Shown in pieces: positions 33,326 through 41,064 of a DNA stretch of 47,720 bases (its first letter is position 1; the number at the start of each line of letters is the position of its first letter). The notes under the pieces were generated by a model, which made no database searches, had not been told where the DNA came from, and saw only the letters and a program-made list of their open reading frames with translations. A program made the position numbers and the translations under genes. This stretch comes from JALEFZ01 sp039817415 (GTDB taxonomy: Bacteria; Bacteroidota; Bacteroidia; J057), in the NCBI GenBank assembly GCA_039817415.1, contig JBCBVV010000050.1:1-47720 (forward strand), written 5' to 3'.

Positions 33326-34096
33326 TTAGCAAGATTCTTCTCTATCCTTGTACCAATATCCAAGTAACTTTCTGCCGTATTTTTCCATCACATTTTCCGG
33401 TAGCAACCAATGGATCAGCAAAAATAGAATGGCAAATACTTGAGAAAAAATCAGGGTAAAAATAGAGGAGAACTTGATTTCTCCCTTCCTCCCAGAGGTT
33501 TGAACAGGATTTTTATGAAGGACTGAGAATTTTTTCCCCTGTGAACGTCCGTGCTTCTTAAGATTCTCGATGAAGTTGAACTCTTCGTAGGCGTATAGTC
33601 TTTCGCTAAAGCCTTCAATGGCTATGAACGCCTCCCTTTCTACGAGAATAAATACCCCTCCACACTGCTTAAACAAGCGATAAAATGGATTCAATCTCTC
33701 CATTCTTACCTTGTTGAATTTGGTCCCGCTGATTACCTCAACTGTACAACCACATCCAATATGTTCTCCTTTCTCAATGAGGTGAAGGGTATCTTCCATC
33801 AGCCCAACGGTTGGATAAGAATCTGCATCAATGAACAACAACCAATCACCAGTCGCAATGGAGGCTCCTGTGTTTCGAGCACGTGAAATCTGGTTGATAG
33901 GCTCAAAAATGGTCCTGGCTCCGTGCTGTGAAGCTACCTCTGCCGTTTTGTCCTTGGAGTTATTATCACAGACGATAATCTCCCATTCAAAATCGACCTT
34001 CATCTGATCGAATACCCCCCTGATTTTGTCGATGGTATTCCCTATGTTGTTTTCCTCGTTGTAGGCTGGAATGACTATGGAAATGAGCATGTTCAA
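33326..34096 (-). CDS. Family 2 glycosyltransferase, membrane-anchored
   Basis: GT-A type glycosyltransferase, 256 residues. The N-terminal segment SIVIPAYNEENNI and CDNNSKDKTAEVA bind the nucleotide sugar. The metal-binding DAD motif is at 90-92 (LLFIDADSYP). A later Glu-containing segment (YAYEEFNFIENLKKHG) resembles the catalytic-base region. A hydrophobic helix near the C-terminus (FTLIFSQVFAILFLLIHWLL) should anchor it in the inner membrane, active site to the cytoplasm. The acceptor is unknown; no other polysaccharide gene is adjacent. Met3 is an alternative start. The 250 bp or so upstream hold only a short palindrome (34250-34261). Confidence 0.9.
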   Translation of the reverse strand: MNMLISIVIPAYNEENNIGNTIDKIRGVFDQMKVDFEWEIIVCDNNSKDKTAEVASQHGARTIFEPINQISRARNTGASIATGDWLLFIDADSYPTVGLMEDTLHLIEKGEHIGCGCTVEVISGTKFNKVRMERLNPFYRLFKQCGGVFILVEREAFIAIEGFSERLYAYEEFNFIENLKKHGRSQGKKFSVLHKNPVQTSGRKGEIKFSSIFTLIFSQVFAILFLLIHWLLPENVMEKYGRKLLGYWYKDREESC

Positions 34097-34385
34097 ATGT
34101 CTATTTCTTTTTTCAATTGGCTAATATCGAGTTTTAAAAATTGGGAAAAAAACGTTAGTACTTCTATTCGGATGAGTTTTTAAGAATGAAGTCAGTCCCT
34201 ACCCTTGTTAAATGGAAATAGAGGCTCATAATCGTCCTTCTCCTTCATATAGAAAATTCTACGTATTTTTAGTTTAGGGTTGAACCTTAGATGTAATTTA
34301 TCTGAATTACCTTCGCCAATCGTCAAAAAAACCGAAATAACTGCCACACATGATACGTATGATTCGCCCCTATCCCCTAATTAGG

Positions 34386-36350
34386 ATGTCAAAGCTATTC
34401 TCATTCTCTCTGATCATGTTGGTCATACTTTGTCCTTTCAAGTCATTGGATGCCCAAGAAATAACGGTTGAGGGGAAGAAGATAGACTCGGCCTTTGTAT
34501 TAAAAATGATTGAAGATATTGGCCCATTTTTCGACAATTATCAAACGGACAGTGTTATCCATTACAGCCGAAAAATCATTGATTATTCTCATCAAATAGA
34601 TTTTCCAAGGGGGGTAGGTAGTGGACACCGCGACATTTGTATCATGTACTGGGTTGAGGGAAAACTGGATAGTGCGACCTACCACAACGACCTCGCAATC
34701 AAACACTTTCTTCAAGGAAATGACAGTACTGGTGCGATGAATCAAATCTTCGTCAAGGGTCGTATCCTCCGAGATTATGGAAAGATAGAAGAGGCCTTGG
34801 ATAAATTTATGGTAGTCCTTCCCTTTTACAAAAAAACGGAAAGCCCACACTTAGGCAGGCTTTGGAACAGTTTCGGGGGGGTCTTTGATTTGATGAAAGA
34901 TACCGTCAAATCTCGTGAAGCCTATTTGGAAGCGATTGCATGGAACAAGGATCAGGGAGACTATAGGGCTATGCTGGCCCCTCTCAGTAACCTTGGGGTC
35001 CTGTACACACAAGAAGGGCATATCGACAGAGCTTTGGCTATTTTTGAGGAGGTACTCGACTGGGATAAGAAACTAGGTCTTGAATTTGAGTCCTCATCCC
35101 ACGCCCAAAATATAGGTGATTTGTATTATAAGAAGGGAGATTTTCAAACAGCCTTGGCCTATCATGAAGAAGCCTTAGCAGTTAGGAGAAAATATAAACA
35201 GAAAAGGCCCATTATCTTTTCTCTTGTTTCTATGGGCAAGAATTACCTAGCCATGAACCAAGCCTCCAAAGCCCTCCCCTTTGTCAATGAAGCTCGGGAT
35301 CTGGCAGTAGAAATGAAGGCCAGTACCCTCCATCAAATGTGTCTAGAATGGGTTGCACGGACTCATGCCGCCCTCAAGAACTATTCTCAAGCATATACCT
35401 TTCAAACAAGGGCCAGGACCCTGAAAGACAGCTTATTTAATATTGAAAACAACGAAAAGATCAACGATCTCATCGAGAAATATGAAAATGAAAAGAAGGA
35501 AGCCGAGATTGAGCGCTTGAGCGTTGAAAATCAGCTAAAGGATGCCACCATTACCAATGAACGCCAGATTCAATATGGGATGGGAGCTGGGATATTGGGC
35601 CTCCTGCTTCTTGGAGGCTTAATCTGGAATGGTCAGCGCAGGAAACTACATTCGGAAAGGGTCCTAGCGGCCAAGAATGAAGAAATAAGAGAGAGTGCTT
35701 TTCAAAAAACTTTGACCGAATTAGAGTTAAAAGCCTTGCGGGCCCAAATGAACCCCCATTTCATCTTCAATTGCATGAATTCCATTAACCGCTTGATTTT
35801 GGAAGATAAAAATGATCAGGCTTCACGAACACTTAGTAAGTTTTCCAAATTGGTCCGGCAAATTCTGGAGCATTCTGAAAGGAAAACCATTAGCCTAAAA
35901 GAAGAGCTGGATATGCTCGAAACCTATATTCAATTGGAGGTCCAACGCTTCAAGAACAAAATACAGTACGAAATAAAGGTAGATCCTGATTTGGATTCAG
36001 AGGATATTGAATTGCCCTCCATGGTCCTACAGCCCTTCATAGAAAATGCCATTTGGCATGGTCTGATGCACAAGGAAGAAGGGGAAGGGAAAATCTCCAT
36101 TCAGATTGAAGAAAAAGATGGGATGCTCCATTGTATTATTGAGGACAATGGGGTAGGAAGAGAGAAGGCCCTTGAACTGAAAAATAAAAACAATACTACC
36201 CATAAGTCCATGGCCATGAAAGTAACTCGAGATAGATTGAGTTTGCTGGCGAAAGAGGGTTTCGATAAGTTGGTTCGAATCGTTGACCTAAAAGATGTCA
36301 ACAACAATGCCTTAGGTACCCAAGTATTGATCAACATTCCTGTTTCCTAA
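34386..36350 (+). CDS. TPR-containing LytS-type sensor histidine kinase (first of tandem pair)
   Basis: Membrane sensor kinase, 654 residues. The signal peptide ends near SLDA-QEI, followed by about five or six TPR-like repeats (roughly 60-340) facing outside, then a charged coiled coil (IEKYENEKKEAEIERL) and one membrane helix (GMGAGILGLLLLGGLIW). The cytoplasmic His_kinase domain (PF06580) has phospho-acceptor His458 in AQMNPHFIFN, and the ATPase has Asn554 in FIENAIWHG with EDNGVGREKA. An in-frame ATG at 34350 gives 12 extra residues before the signal peptide. Its last 207 residues match the next gene product at 161 positions (78 percent, counted by hand). The probable partner is the LytTR regulator at 40230. 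Confidence 0.92.
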   Translation: MSKLFSFSLIMLVILCPFKSLDAQEITVEGKKIDSAFVLKMIEDIGPFFDNYQTDSVIHYSRKIIDYSHQIDFPRGVGSGHRDICIMYWVEGKLDSATYHNDLAIKHFLQGNDSTGAMNQIFVKGRILRDYGKIEEALDKFMVVLPFYKKTESPHLGRLWNSFGGVFDLMKDTVKSREAYLEAIAWNKDQGDYRAMLAPLSNLGVLYTQEGHIDRALAIFEEVLDWDKKLGLEFESSSHAQNIGDLYYKKGDFQTALAYHEEALAVRRKYKQKRPIIFSLVSMGKNYLAMNQASKALPFVNEARDLAVEMKASTLHQMCLEWVARTHAALKNYSQAYTFQTRARTLKDSLFNIENNEKINDLIEKYENEKKEAEIERLSVENQLKDATITNERQIQYGMGAGILGLLLLGGLIWNGQRRKLHSERVLAAKNEEIRESAFQKTLTELELKALRAQMNPHFIFNCMNSINRLILEDKNDQASRTLSKFSKLVRQILEHSERKTISLKEELDMLETYIQLEVQRFKNKIQYEIKVDPDLDSEDIELPSMVLQPFIENAIWHGLMHKEEGEGKISIQIEEKDGMLHCIIEDNGVGREKALELKNKNNTTHKSMAMKVTRDRLSLLAKEGFDKLVRIVDLKDVNNNALGTQVLINIPVS

Positions 36351-36396
36351 ACAAGACTTTTATTTTCGACATATGCATTCATCTCATTTCCCTGGT

Positions 36397-38388
36397 ATGA
36401 AAAGTTATAGCATTTTCCTTAGCGTCTTTTTCATTTTCATTGGAACGCTAAGAGCTACTCCAACTGAAATAGACAGTCTTATGTCTATCCTGGAATGGAA
36501 TAGAGCCGATACCAACACACTCAAAACTGTGGCTAATCTGGCAGCAGAATTTGAGCACACTCCCGGCTTCCAAAACCCAGAGGACAGCATCTGGAAATAC
36601 GGACAACGGACCATTGACTTGAGTTATGAATTGGGCAGCACCCTTTATATGGGAAAAGCCTATGGGAGAATGTGTATGTCCCTAGCCAAGGAGGGCAAAT
36701 ACGATCAAGGACTAGCTTTTGCAGACTCGGCTATTAAATATCTAGGAATTTACGATAGCAATTGGGCGATCATGTCCATCACCCACTTTAAGGGAATGAT
36801 GTATTTGGAGAAGAATCAATTTGACCAAGCACTAAGTAGCTTTCAAGAAGCTTATCAGAAAGCGGTAGTACTAGATGATACAATGGCTATTGGGGTTATG
36901 CTAGATGCCACAGGTCATGTTCATGAAGCCATGGAGAATTATGAGCTTGCATTAGCAGATTTCGAAAAGGGCGTAGCTTTCCTGGCGGATACCAAACATG
37001 AATTTAGGTATGCCATGGGCCTTTCCAATGTGGGAACAGCCTACCACCAGCTTAAGAATTATGAAAAGGCCATTCGCATTTTCGACCAAGGGATACCCAT
37101 CATGGAAAAGCTAGGTTCTGAAGAATGGACCATTATGCTCAAAAGCAACAAGGCAACTTCACTATCCGCCCTTGGAAGACACGAAGAAGCCATTCCCATA
37201 GCAGAGGAACAGGTTCGCTATTTCAGAGATGAAAACGACAACAAACAGCGTTATGCCACAGCCTTGGGTATGCTAGGTGATATGCTGGTCAGAGCAGGTC
37301 AACATAAAAAAGCCATTTCACCTTTCGAGGAATCCTTAACCTTGTATCAAGAATTAGGTGTGGGTTATGAGCAAAAAATGGTTCACGAAAAGTTGGCTGA
37401 AATATTCGAAGCATTGCGTGGATTTGATGAGGGCTTTTTTCACCTAAAAGAAGCCAAAATCCTAGGAGATAGCCTACTCAATCAAGAAACCAACGATAAG
37501 ATACAAGAGTTGACCCAGCAATTCGAAGCGGAAAAGAAGGAAGCAGCCATAAGCCAATTAGAAACGAAAACCCAGCTACAACAAGCTCAAATCTCGGCAG
37601 ACAGAACCACGAAAACAGGCTTAGGCGGAGGGATCATCCTACTGGGTATTATTGGCTTTCTCGCATGGAATAGCCAAAGAAAAGCACTCCAAAATGAAAG
37701 GGTTTTGACGGCTAAGAATGAGGAAATCAAGGCGACTGAATTTAAACGTAACCTCACCGAATTGGAATTGAAAGCCCTGCGAGCACAGATGAATCCGCAC
37801 TTTATCTTCAATTGCATGAATTCCATCAATCGGCTGATTTTGGAGGACAAGAATGAACAGGCAGCGAGAAACCTAACCAAATTCTCCAGACTAATTCGAC
37901 AAATTCTAGAGCACTCAGAGAAGAAGGCTATTAGCCTGAAGGAAGAACTGGATATGCTCCAAACCTACATCGAATTGGAGGCGCAACGCTTCAAGGGCCA
38001 AATTGCCTACGAATTTAAGATTGATCCAAACCTAGACACAGAAGATATTGAATTGCCTTCGATGGTATTACAGCCTTTCATTGAGAACGCCATTTGGCAT
38101 GGCTTGATGCACAAAGAAAGCGATGATAAAAAACTTCTGATAAGTATTGAGGAGAAGGGGGATACTCTTCATTGCATCATTGAGGACAACGGGGTAGGCA
38201 GAGAAAAAGCATTAGAGCTGAAAAGTAAATCGAGTATCCAGCACAAGTCCATGGCCATGAAAGTGACCAGCGATCGCTTAAGATTATTAGCCAAAGAGGG
38301 CATGGAAAAACTGGTACATATTGTGGACCTCAAAGATGAATTGAATAGAGCACTTGGGACCAGAGTTGAGGTCAGTATTCCTTTGTAG
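36397..38388 (+). CDS. TPR-containing LytS-type sensor histidine kinase (second of tandem pair)
   Basis: Paralogue of the preceding kinase, 663 residues from the chosen start, 46 bp after its stop codon. It has the same plan: signal peptide (MKSYSIFLSVFFIFIGTLRA), extracytoplasmic TPR repeats, a coiled coil (QQFEAEKKEAAISQLETKTQ), one membrane helix (GGGIILLGIIGFLAW), then the kinase half with His468 (AQMNPHFIFN) and Asn564 (FIENAIWHG). The catalytic halves are 78 percent identical, while the TPR sensor halves have diverged clearly. This suggests duplication followed by sensor specialisation. An upstream ATG at 36373 is also possible. The stop codon is followed by a hairpin shared with the kelch gene. 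Confidence 0.92.
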   Translation: MKSYSIFLSVFFIFIGTLRATPTEIDSLMSILEWNRADTNTLKTVANLAAEFEHTPGFQNPEDSIWKYGQRTIDLSYELGSTLYMGKAYGRMCMSLAKEGKYDQGLAFADSAIKYLGIYDSNWAIMSITHFKGMMYLEKNQFDQALSSFQEAYQKAVVLDDTMAIGVMLDATGHVHEAMENYELALADFEKGVAFLADTKHEFRYAMGLSNVGTAYHQLKNYEKAIRIFDQGIPIMEKLGSEEWTIMLKSNKATSLSALGRHEEAIPIAEEQVRYFRDENDNKQRYATALGMLGDMLVRAGQHKKAISPFEESLTLYQELGVGYEQKMVHEKLAEIFEALRGFDEGFFHLKEAKILGDSLLNQETNDKIQELTQQFEAEKKEAAISQLETKTQLQQAQISADRTTKTGLGGGIILLGIIGFLAWNSQRKALQNERVLTAKNEEIKATEFKRNLTELELKALRAQMNPHFIFNCMNSINRLILEDKNEQAARNLTKFSRLIRQILEHSEKKAISLKEELDMLQTYIELEAQRFKGQIAYEFKIDPNLDTEDIELPSMVLQPFIENAIWHGLMHKESDDKKLLISIEEKGDTLHCIIEDNGVGREKALELKSKSSIQHKSMAMKVTSDRLRLLAKEGMEKLVHIVDLKDELNRALGTRVEVSIPL

Positions 38389-38399
38389 GGTTATACAAC

Positions 38400-38429
38400 A
38401 AAAATAATGGGGCAACCTTGGCTGCCCCA
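38400..38429 (-). terminator. Terminator of the kelch lipoprotein gene
   Basis: TGGGGCA (38408-38414) and TGCCCCA (38423-38429) form a 7-bp stem. On the minus strand it is followed by TTATTTTTG, fitting termination of the kelch gene. It may also trim plus-strand transcripts from the kinase pair. Confidence 0.7.
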
Positions 38430-38455
38430 CTCATGAACCAAACTATTAACAAACT

Positions 38456-40003
38456 CTATTCGAAACTGTAAACCTCATTGCTTACATAGAAGGATTGGAA
38501 TCCTCCTCCCCCACCTAGCATCCATATTTTACCATTGAAGGCAAGGACTTGGTGCTGAGCTACGGCTACATAGCCCGCATTGGAAGCTGCCTCAATCCAG
38601 GTTTCCCCATCTACTGAATACCAGACATCAGGCAACTCTTGTAACTGGTTGGTCGAGTTGGAACCGCTAAACAACCACATTCTATTATCAAAAGAGACAC
38701 ATTCATGCTGTAGTCTTTGTCCAAATGGCGCATCGCTTGTTACTTGGGTCCAATTAAGGCCATCCGTTGACCAACTGACGTTGTCGCTATAGCCTCCGAT
38801 GTACCACATCTTGTTATCATGGACTATCATCTCACCAGTTGAAGAAGGAAACAATGCGAGGGAATCTGTCAGTAGATTCCAGCCAATCCCATCGGTTGAA
38901 TTCCAAACTTGTTGTCGGGAAAAAGATTGATTGACGTCTCTTCCTCCAAAAATCCACATCTTGCCATCATATACAACCATTTCATGTCCATACCTAGGCT
39001 CGAAGGCTTGCATTTCACTGGCTAGTATCCAATTGGCTCCATCACTACTGTACCAAATATCAGCGAATTCTGATCCTTGGGTATAAGAGGAATTCCCAGC
39101 AACTACCCACATTTTCCCATCATGTACGACAGAGGTATGAACGGTTCGGGCTGCCCAAGGAGCAGCGCTGGTAACTTCCGTCCAATTCACCCCATCTGGA
39201 GAAGACCATACATCGTTGAATCTCCCTCCACAGCAGGAATTTCCACCCAAAACCCACATCTTGTTATCAAAGACCAAAGTTGTGTGTCCAGCTCTTTCTG
39301 CCCAAGGAGCATTTCCCACTAAAGTGGCCACCACTGTAGTTTTGGTTGTAAAGGAAAATACATCACTTTCTGTAGAGGCTCCCATATCATCCTTCGCTAT
39401 AACTTTCCAGTAATAGGTGGTTTCATTTTCCAGATCATTTACCTGCAAACTGGTGTTTCCAAGTTCGCCTTGGAAGAGTGTGCTTGGAATAGCAGATTGA
39501 TCTAAATATAGATCATAGGTAATATTACCTCCTTCTGGGTCAACTGCATCCTGCCAACTTAGGCTTATGTTGGTTTCTTGAAATATGGCTCCATTGATGG
39601 GCGCTTGAAGCTTAAAGTCCTCAGGAGCTTCATTAGGAGACATTCCCGTCGTAAAGGTGAAGGGAGATGGAGTAGAATATCCCTCAGGATCTGATGCAAT
39701 GACTCTGCCTGAATAGGAGGTCTCGAATTCAAGGTTTTTGAGTTCGTAGGTGGTGACATCCAAGCCTCTTTCTATTTCTGCACCTTCCAATTCAACTGTG
39801 TAGCGTACTACATCTCCATCAGGATCGACAGCTGCAGTCCAATTCAAGACAGCAGAATTTAAATCCGGTGTAGGAGTAACGGTAAATTGCCCAGGAAACC
39901 TATTTTCCTCAGGCTCTACAGGCATGGGTTTACATGAAAAGGAAAAAACGGCTAGGACCACAAATGAAGCCCAGATCAAAGGGGTTTTGAATATTCGTTT
40001 CAT
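38456..40003 (-). CDS. Lipoprotein with two FN3 domains and a kelch-like beta-propeller
   Basis: Exported lipoprotein, 515 residues. The signal peptide ends in FSFSC (lipidated Cys near residue 24), with an acidic stretch after it. Two fibronectin type III-like domains follow (about 40-125 and 130-225; phrases NLEFETSYSGRVIASDPEG and NLENETTYYWKVIAKDDMG). A six-bladed propeller follows, each blade with a motif like HDGKMWVVGG plus a SSDGxNW strand. No catalytic residue set is evident, so a binding role is likely. ATG 40003 is chosen because it starts the signal peptide directly; an ATG at 40042 adds 13 residues. It lies opposite in direction between the two kinases and their likely regulator. 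Confidence 0.9.
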   Translation of the reverse strand: MKRIFKTPLIWASFVVLAVFSFSCKPMPVEPEENRFPGQFTVTPTPDLNSAVLNWTAAVDPDGDVVRYTVELEGAEIERGLDVTTYELKNLEFETSYSGRVIASDPEGYSTPSPFTFTTGMSPNEAPEDFKLQAPINGAIFQETNISLSWQDAVDPEGGNITYDLYLDQSAIPSTLFQGELGNTSLQVNDLENETTYYWKVIAKDDMGASTESDVFSFTTKTTVVATLVGNAPWAERAGHTTLVFDNKMWVLGGNSCCGGRFNDVWSSPDGVNWTEVTSAAPWAARTVHTSVVHDGKMWVVAGNSSYTQGSEFADIWYSSDGANWILASEMQAFEPRYGHEMVVYDGKMWIFGGRDVNQSFSRQQVWNSTDGIGWNLLTDSLALFPSSTGEMIVHDNKMWYIGGYSDNVSWSTDGLNWTQVTSDAPFGQRLQHECVSFDNRMWLFSGSNSTNQLQELPDVWYSVDGETWIEAASNAGYVAVAQHQVLAFNGKIWMLGGGGGFQSFYVSNEVYSFE

Positions 40004-40048
40004 AGGACAATTCGGTTGGTATGATTGAATGTTGTAAAGCATAATGAG

Positions 40049-40066
40049 TTCTTATCATGACAAGAA
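40049..40066. promoter_or_regulatory. 18-bp near-perfect palindrome upstream of kelch gene
   Basis: TTCTTATCATGACAAGAA is palindromic except for one unpaired position pair. It sits 46 bp before the kelch lipoprotein start in the 226-bp divergent gap to the LytTR gene. It is a candidate operator. Confidence 0.3.
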
Positions 40067-40100
40067 TATCATGCTCCCTTCACTGGGCCTTTCTTTAATT

Positions 40101-40139
40101 CATAAGTGGCGGATGGAAATCCATAATTGGTGGATGTAA
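40101..40139. promoter_or_regulatory. 21-bp-period direct repeat, candidate LytTR binding site
   Basis: Two direct repeats of the form CATAANTGGYGGATGNAA begin at 40101 and 40122, matching at 15 of 18 positions, exactly 21 bp apart. The 9-bp cores TGGCGGATG (40107-40115) and TGGTGGATG (40128-40136) are separated by 12 bp. LytTR regulators bind pairs of about 9-bp direct repeats separated by 12-13 bp, that is, on one helix face. The site lies between the kelch lipoprotein and the LytTR gene, and could control both. Confidence 0.5.
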
Positions 40140-40229
40140 GGGGAGGATTTCCTTCGTTCTTTCAAAAAGGTTTAATTTGTGAGTATCTATTGAAGGGGGT
40201 TTTCTCCTATAAAAACTGTATATTTTGAT

Positions 40230-40979
40230 ATGATTCGGGCCATAATTATTGATGATGAAGAAGATGCGAGAGAAAGTCTCAGGCTGTCCATTCAAAAGTT
40301 TTGCCCTGATGTAGACTTGGTGGCCATCTGTCCTGATCCAAGGGAAGGACTAGAATTGATCGAAAACCTGAAGCCGGACCTTGTTTTCCTGGATGTGCAA
40401 ATGCCTCATATGAGCGGTTTTGACCTATTGGAAAGAATCCCTTCGCCAGGATTCAAGACCATTTTTGTAACCGCTCATGACAAATATGCCATCAAAGCCA
40501 TTCGGTTCTCCGCTCTGGATTTTCTGCTAAAACCTGTGGACATAGATGAACTGGTTTCTGCGGTAGCTCGGATAAAGGAAAGCCAACAACAACAGCCTCC
40601 CACCAATTTTTATGAAAGTGTCTTACACAATGTGAGGAACCGATTGGGGCAACAAGGCAAATTAGCCATTCCCACTTCGGAAGGCATGGACTTCATCAAT
40701 ATCCAAGACATCATTTTTTGTCAAGCTGATGGAAGCTACACGAAACTTCATCTTGATGGCAAAAGGAGCATGATGATTTCCAAAAACCTAAAGGACTTTG
40801 AAAACATACTTGATTCGAATTTCTATTGTCGTGTCCACCATTCCTATATCATCAACATTGGCCACGTAGACAAATACATCAAGGGAGATGGAGGCTATGT
40901 CATTATGAGCAATGGGGAGCATGTAGATATTTCTAGAAGGAAAAAAGAGGAGTTTATGCGCCTGATCGCCAAGATTTAA
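40230..40979 (+). CDS. LytTR-family response regulator
   Basis: DNA-binding two-component regulator, 249 residues. The receiver domain occupies about 1-120, with acidic pocket Asp8/Asp9, phospho-acceptor Asp55 (LVFLDVQMPHMSG), Thr/Lys positions in FVTAHDKYA and FLLKPVD. A linker of Gln residues leads to the LytTR domain (about 145-249), with IIFCQADGSYTKLHLDGKR and the end NGEHVDISRRKKEEFMRLI. It is the natural partner of the two LytS-type kinases at 34386 and 36397, although the kelch gene lies between on the other strand. A two-turn direct repeat upstream (40101) suggests autoregulation. Known targets of the family include envelope and exopolymer genes. Confidence 0.95.
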   Translation: MIRAIIIDDEEDARESLRLSIQKFCPDVDLVAICPDPREGLELIENLKPDLVFLDVQMPHMSGFDLLERIPSPGFKTIFVTAHDKYAIKAIRFSALDFLLKPVDIDELVSAVARIKESQQQQPPTNFYESVLHNVRNRLGQQGKLAIPTSEGMDFINIQDIIFCQADGSYTKLHLDGKRSMMISKNLKDFENILDSNFYCRVHHSYIINIGHVDKYIKGDGGYVIMSNGEHVDISRRKKEEFMRLIAKI

Positions 40980-41064
40980 ACAGGGGGATTTTTTTATGCC
41001 TACTGATTGAGGAGAAATATGTAGATTTATTCATATTACCTTAAGTAAGCTCAACCAGTACAGC

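Noticed and set aside
34250..34261. TAGAAAATTCTA palindrome upstream of the first kinase
   Set aside because: Short and AT-rich in an AT-rich gap, so expected by chance; no second copy near the related kinase gene.
40185..40229. TATATTTTG just before the LytTR gene as a -7 box
   Set aside because: It has one base too many for TANNTTTG, no TTG at suitable spacing, and would place the transcript start on the start codon.
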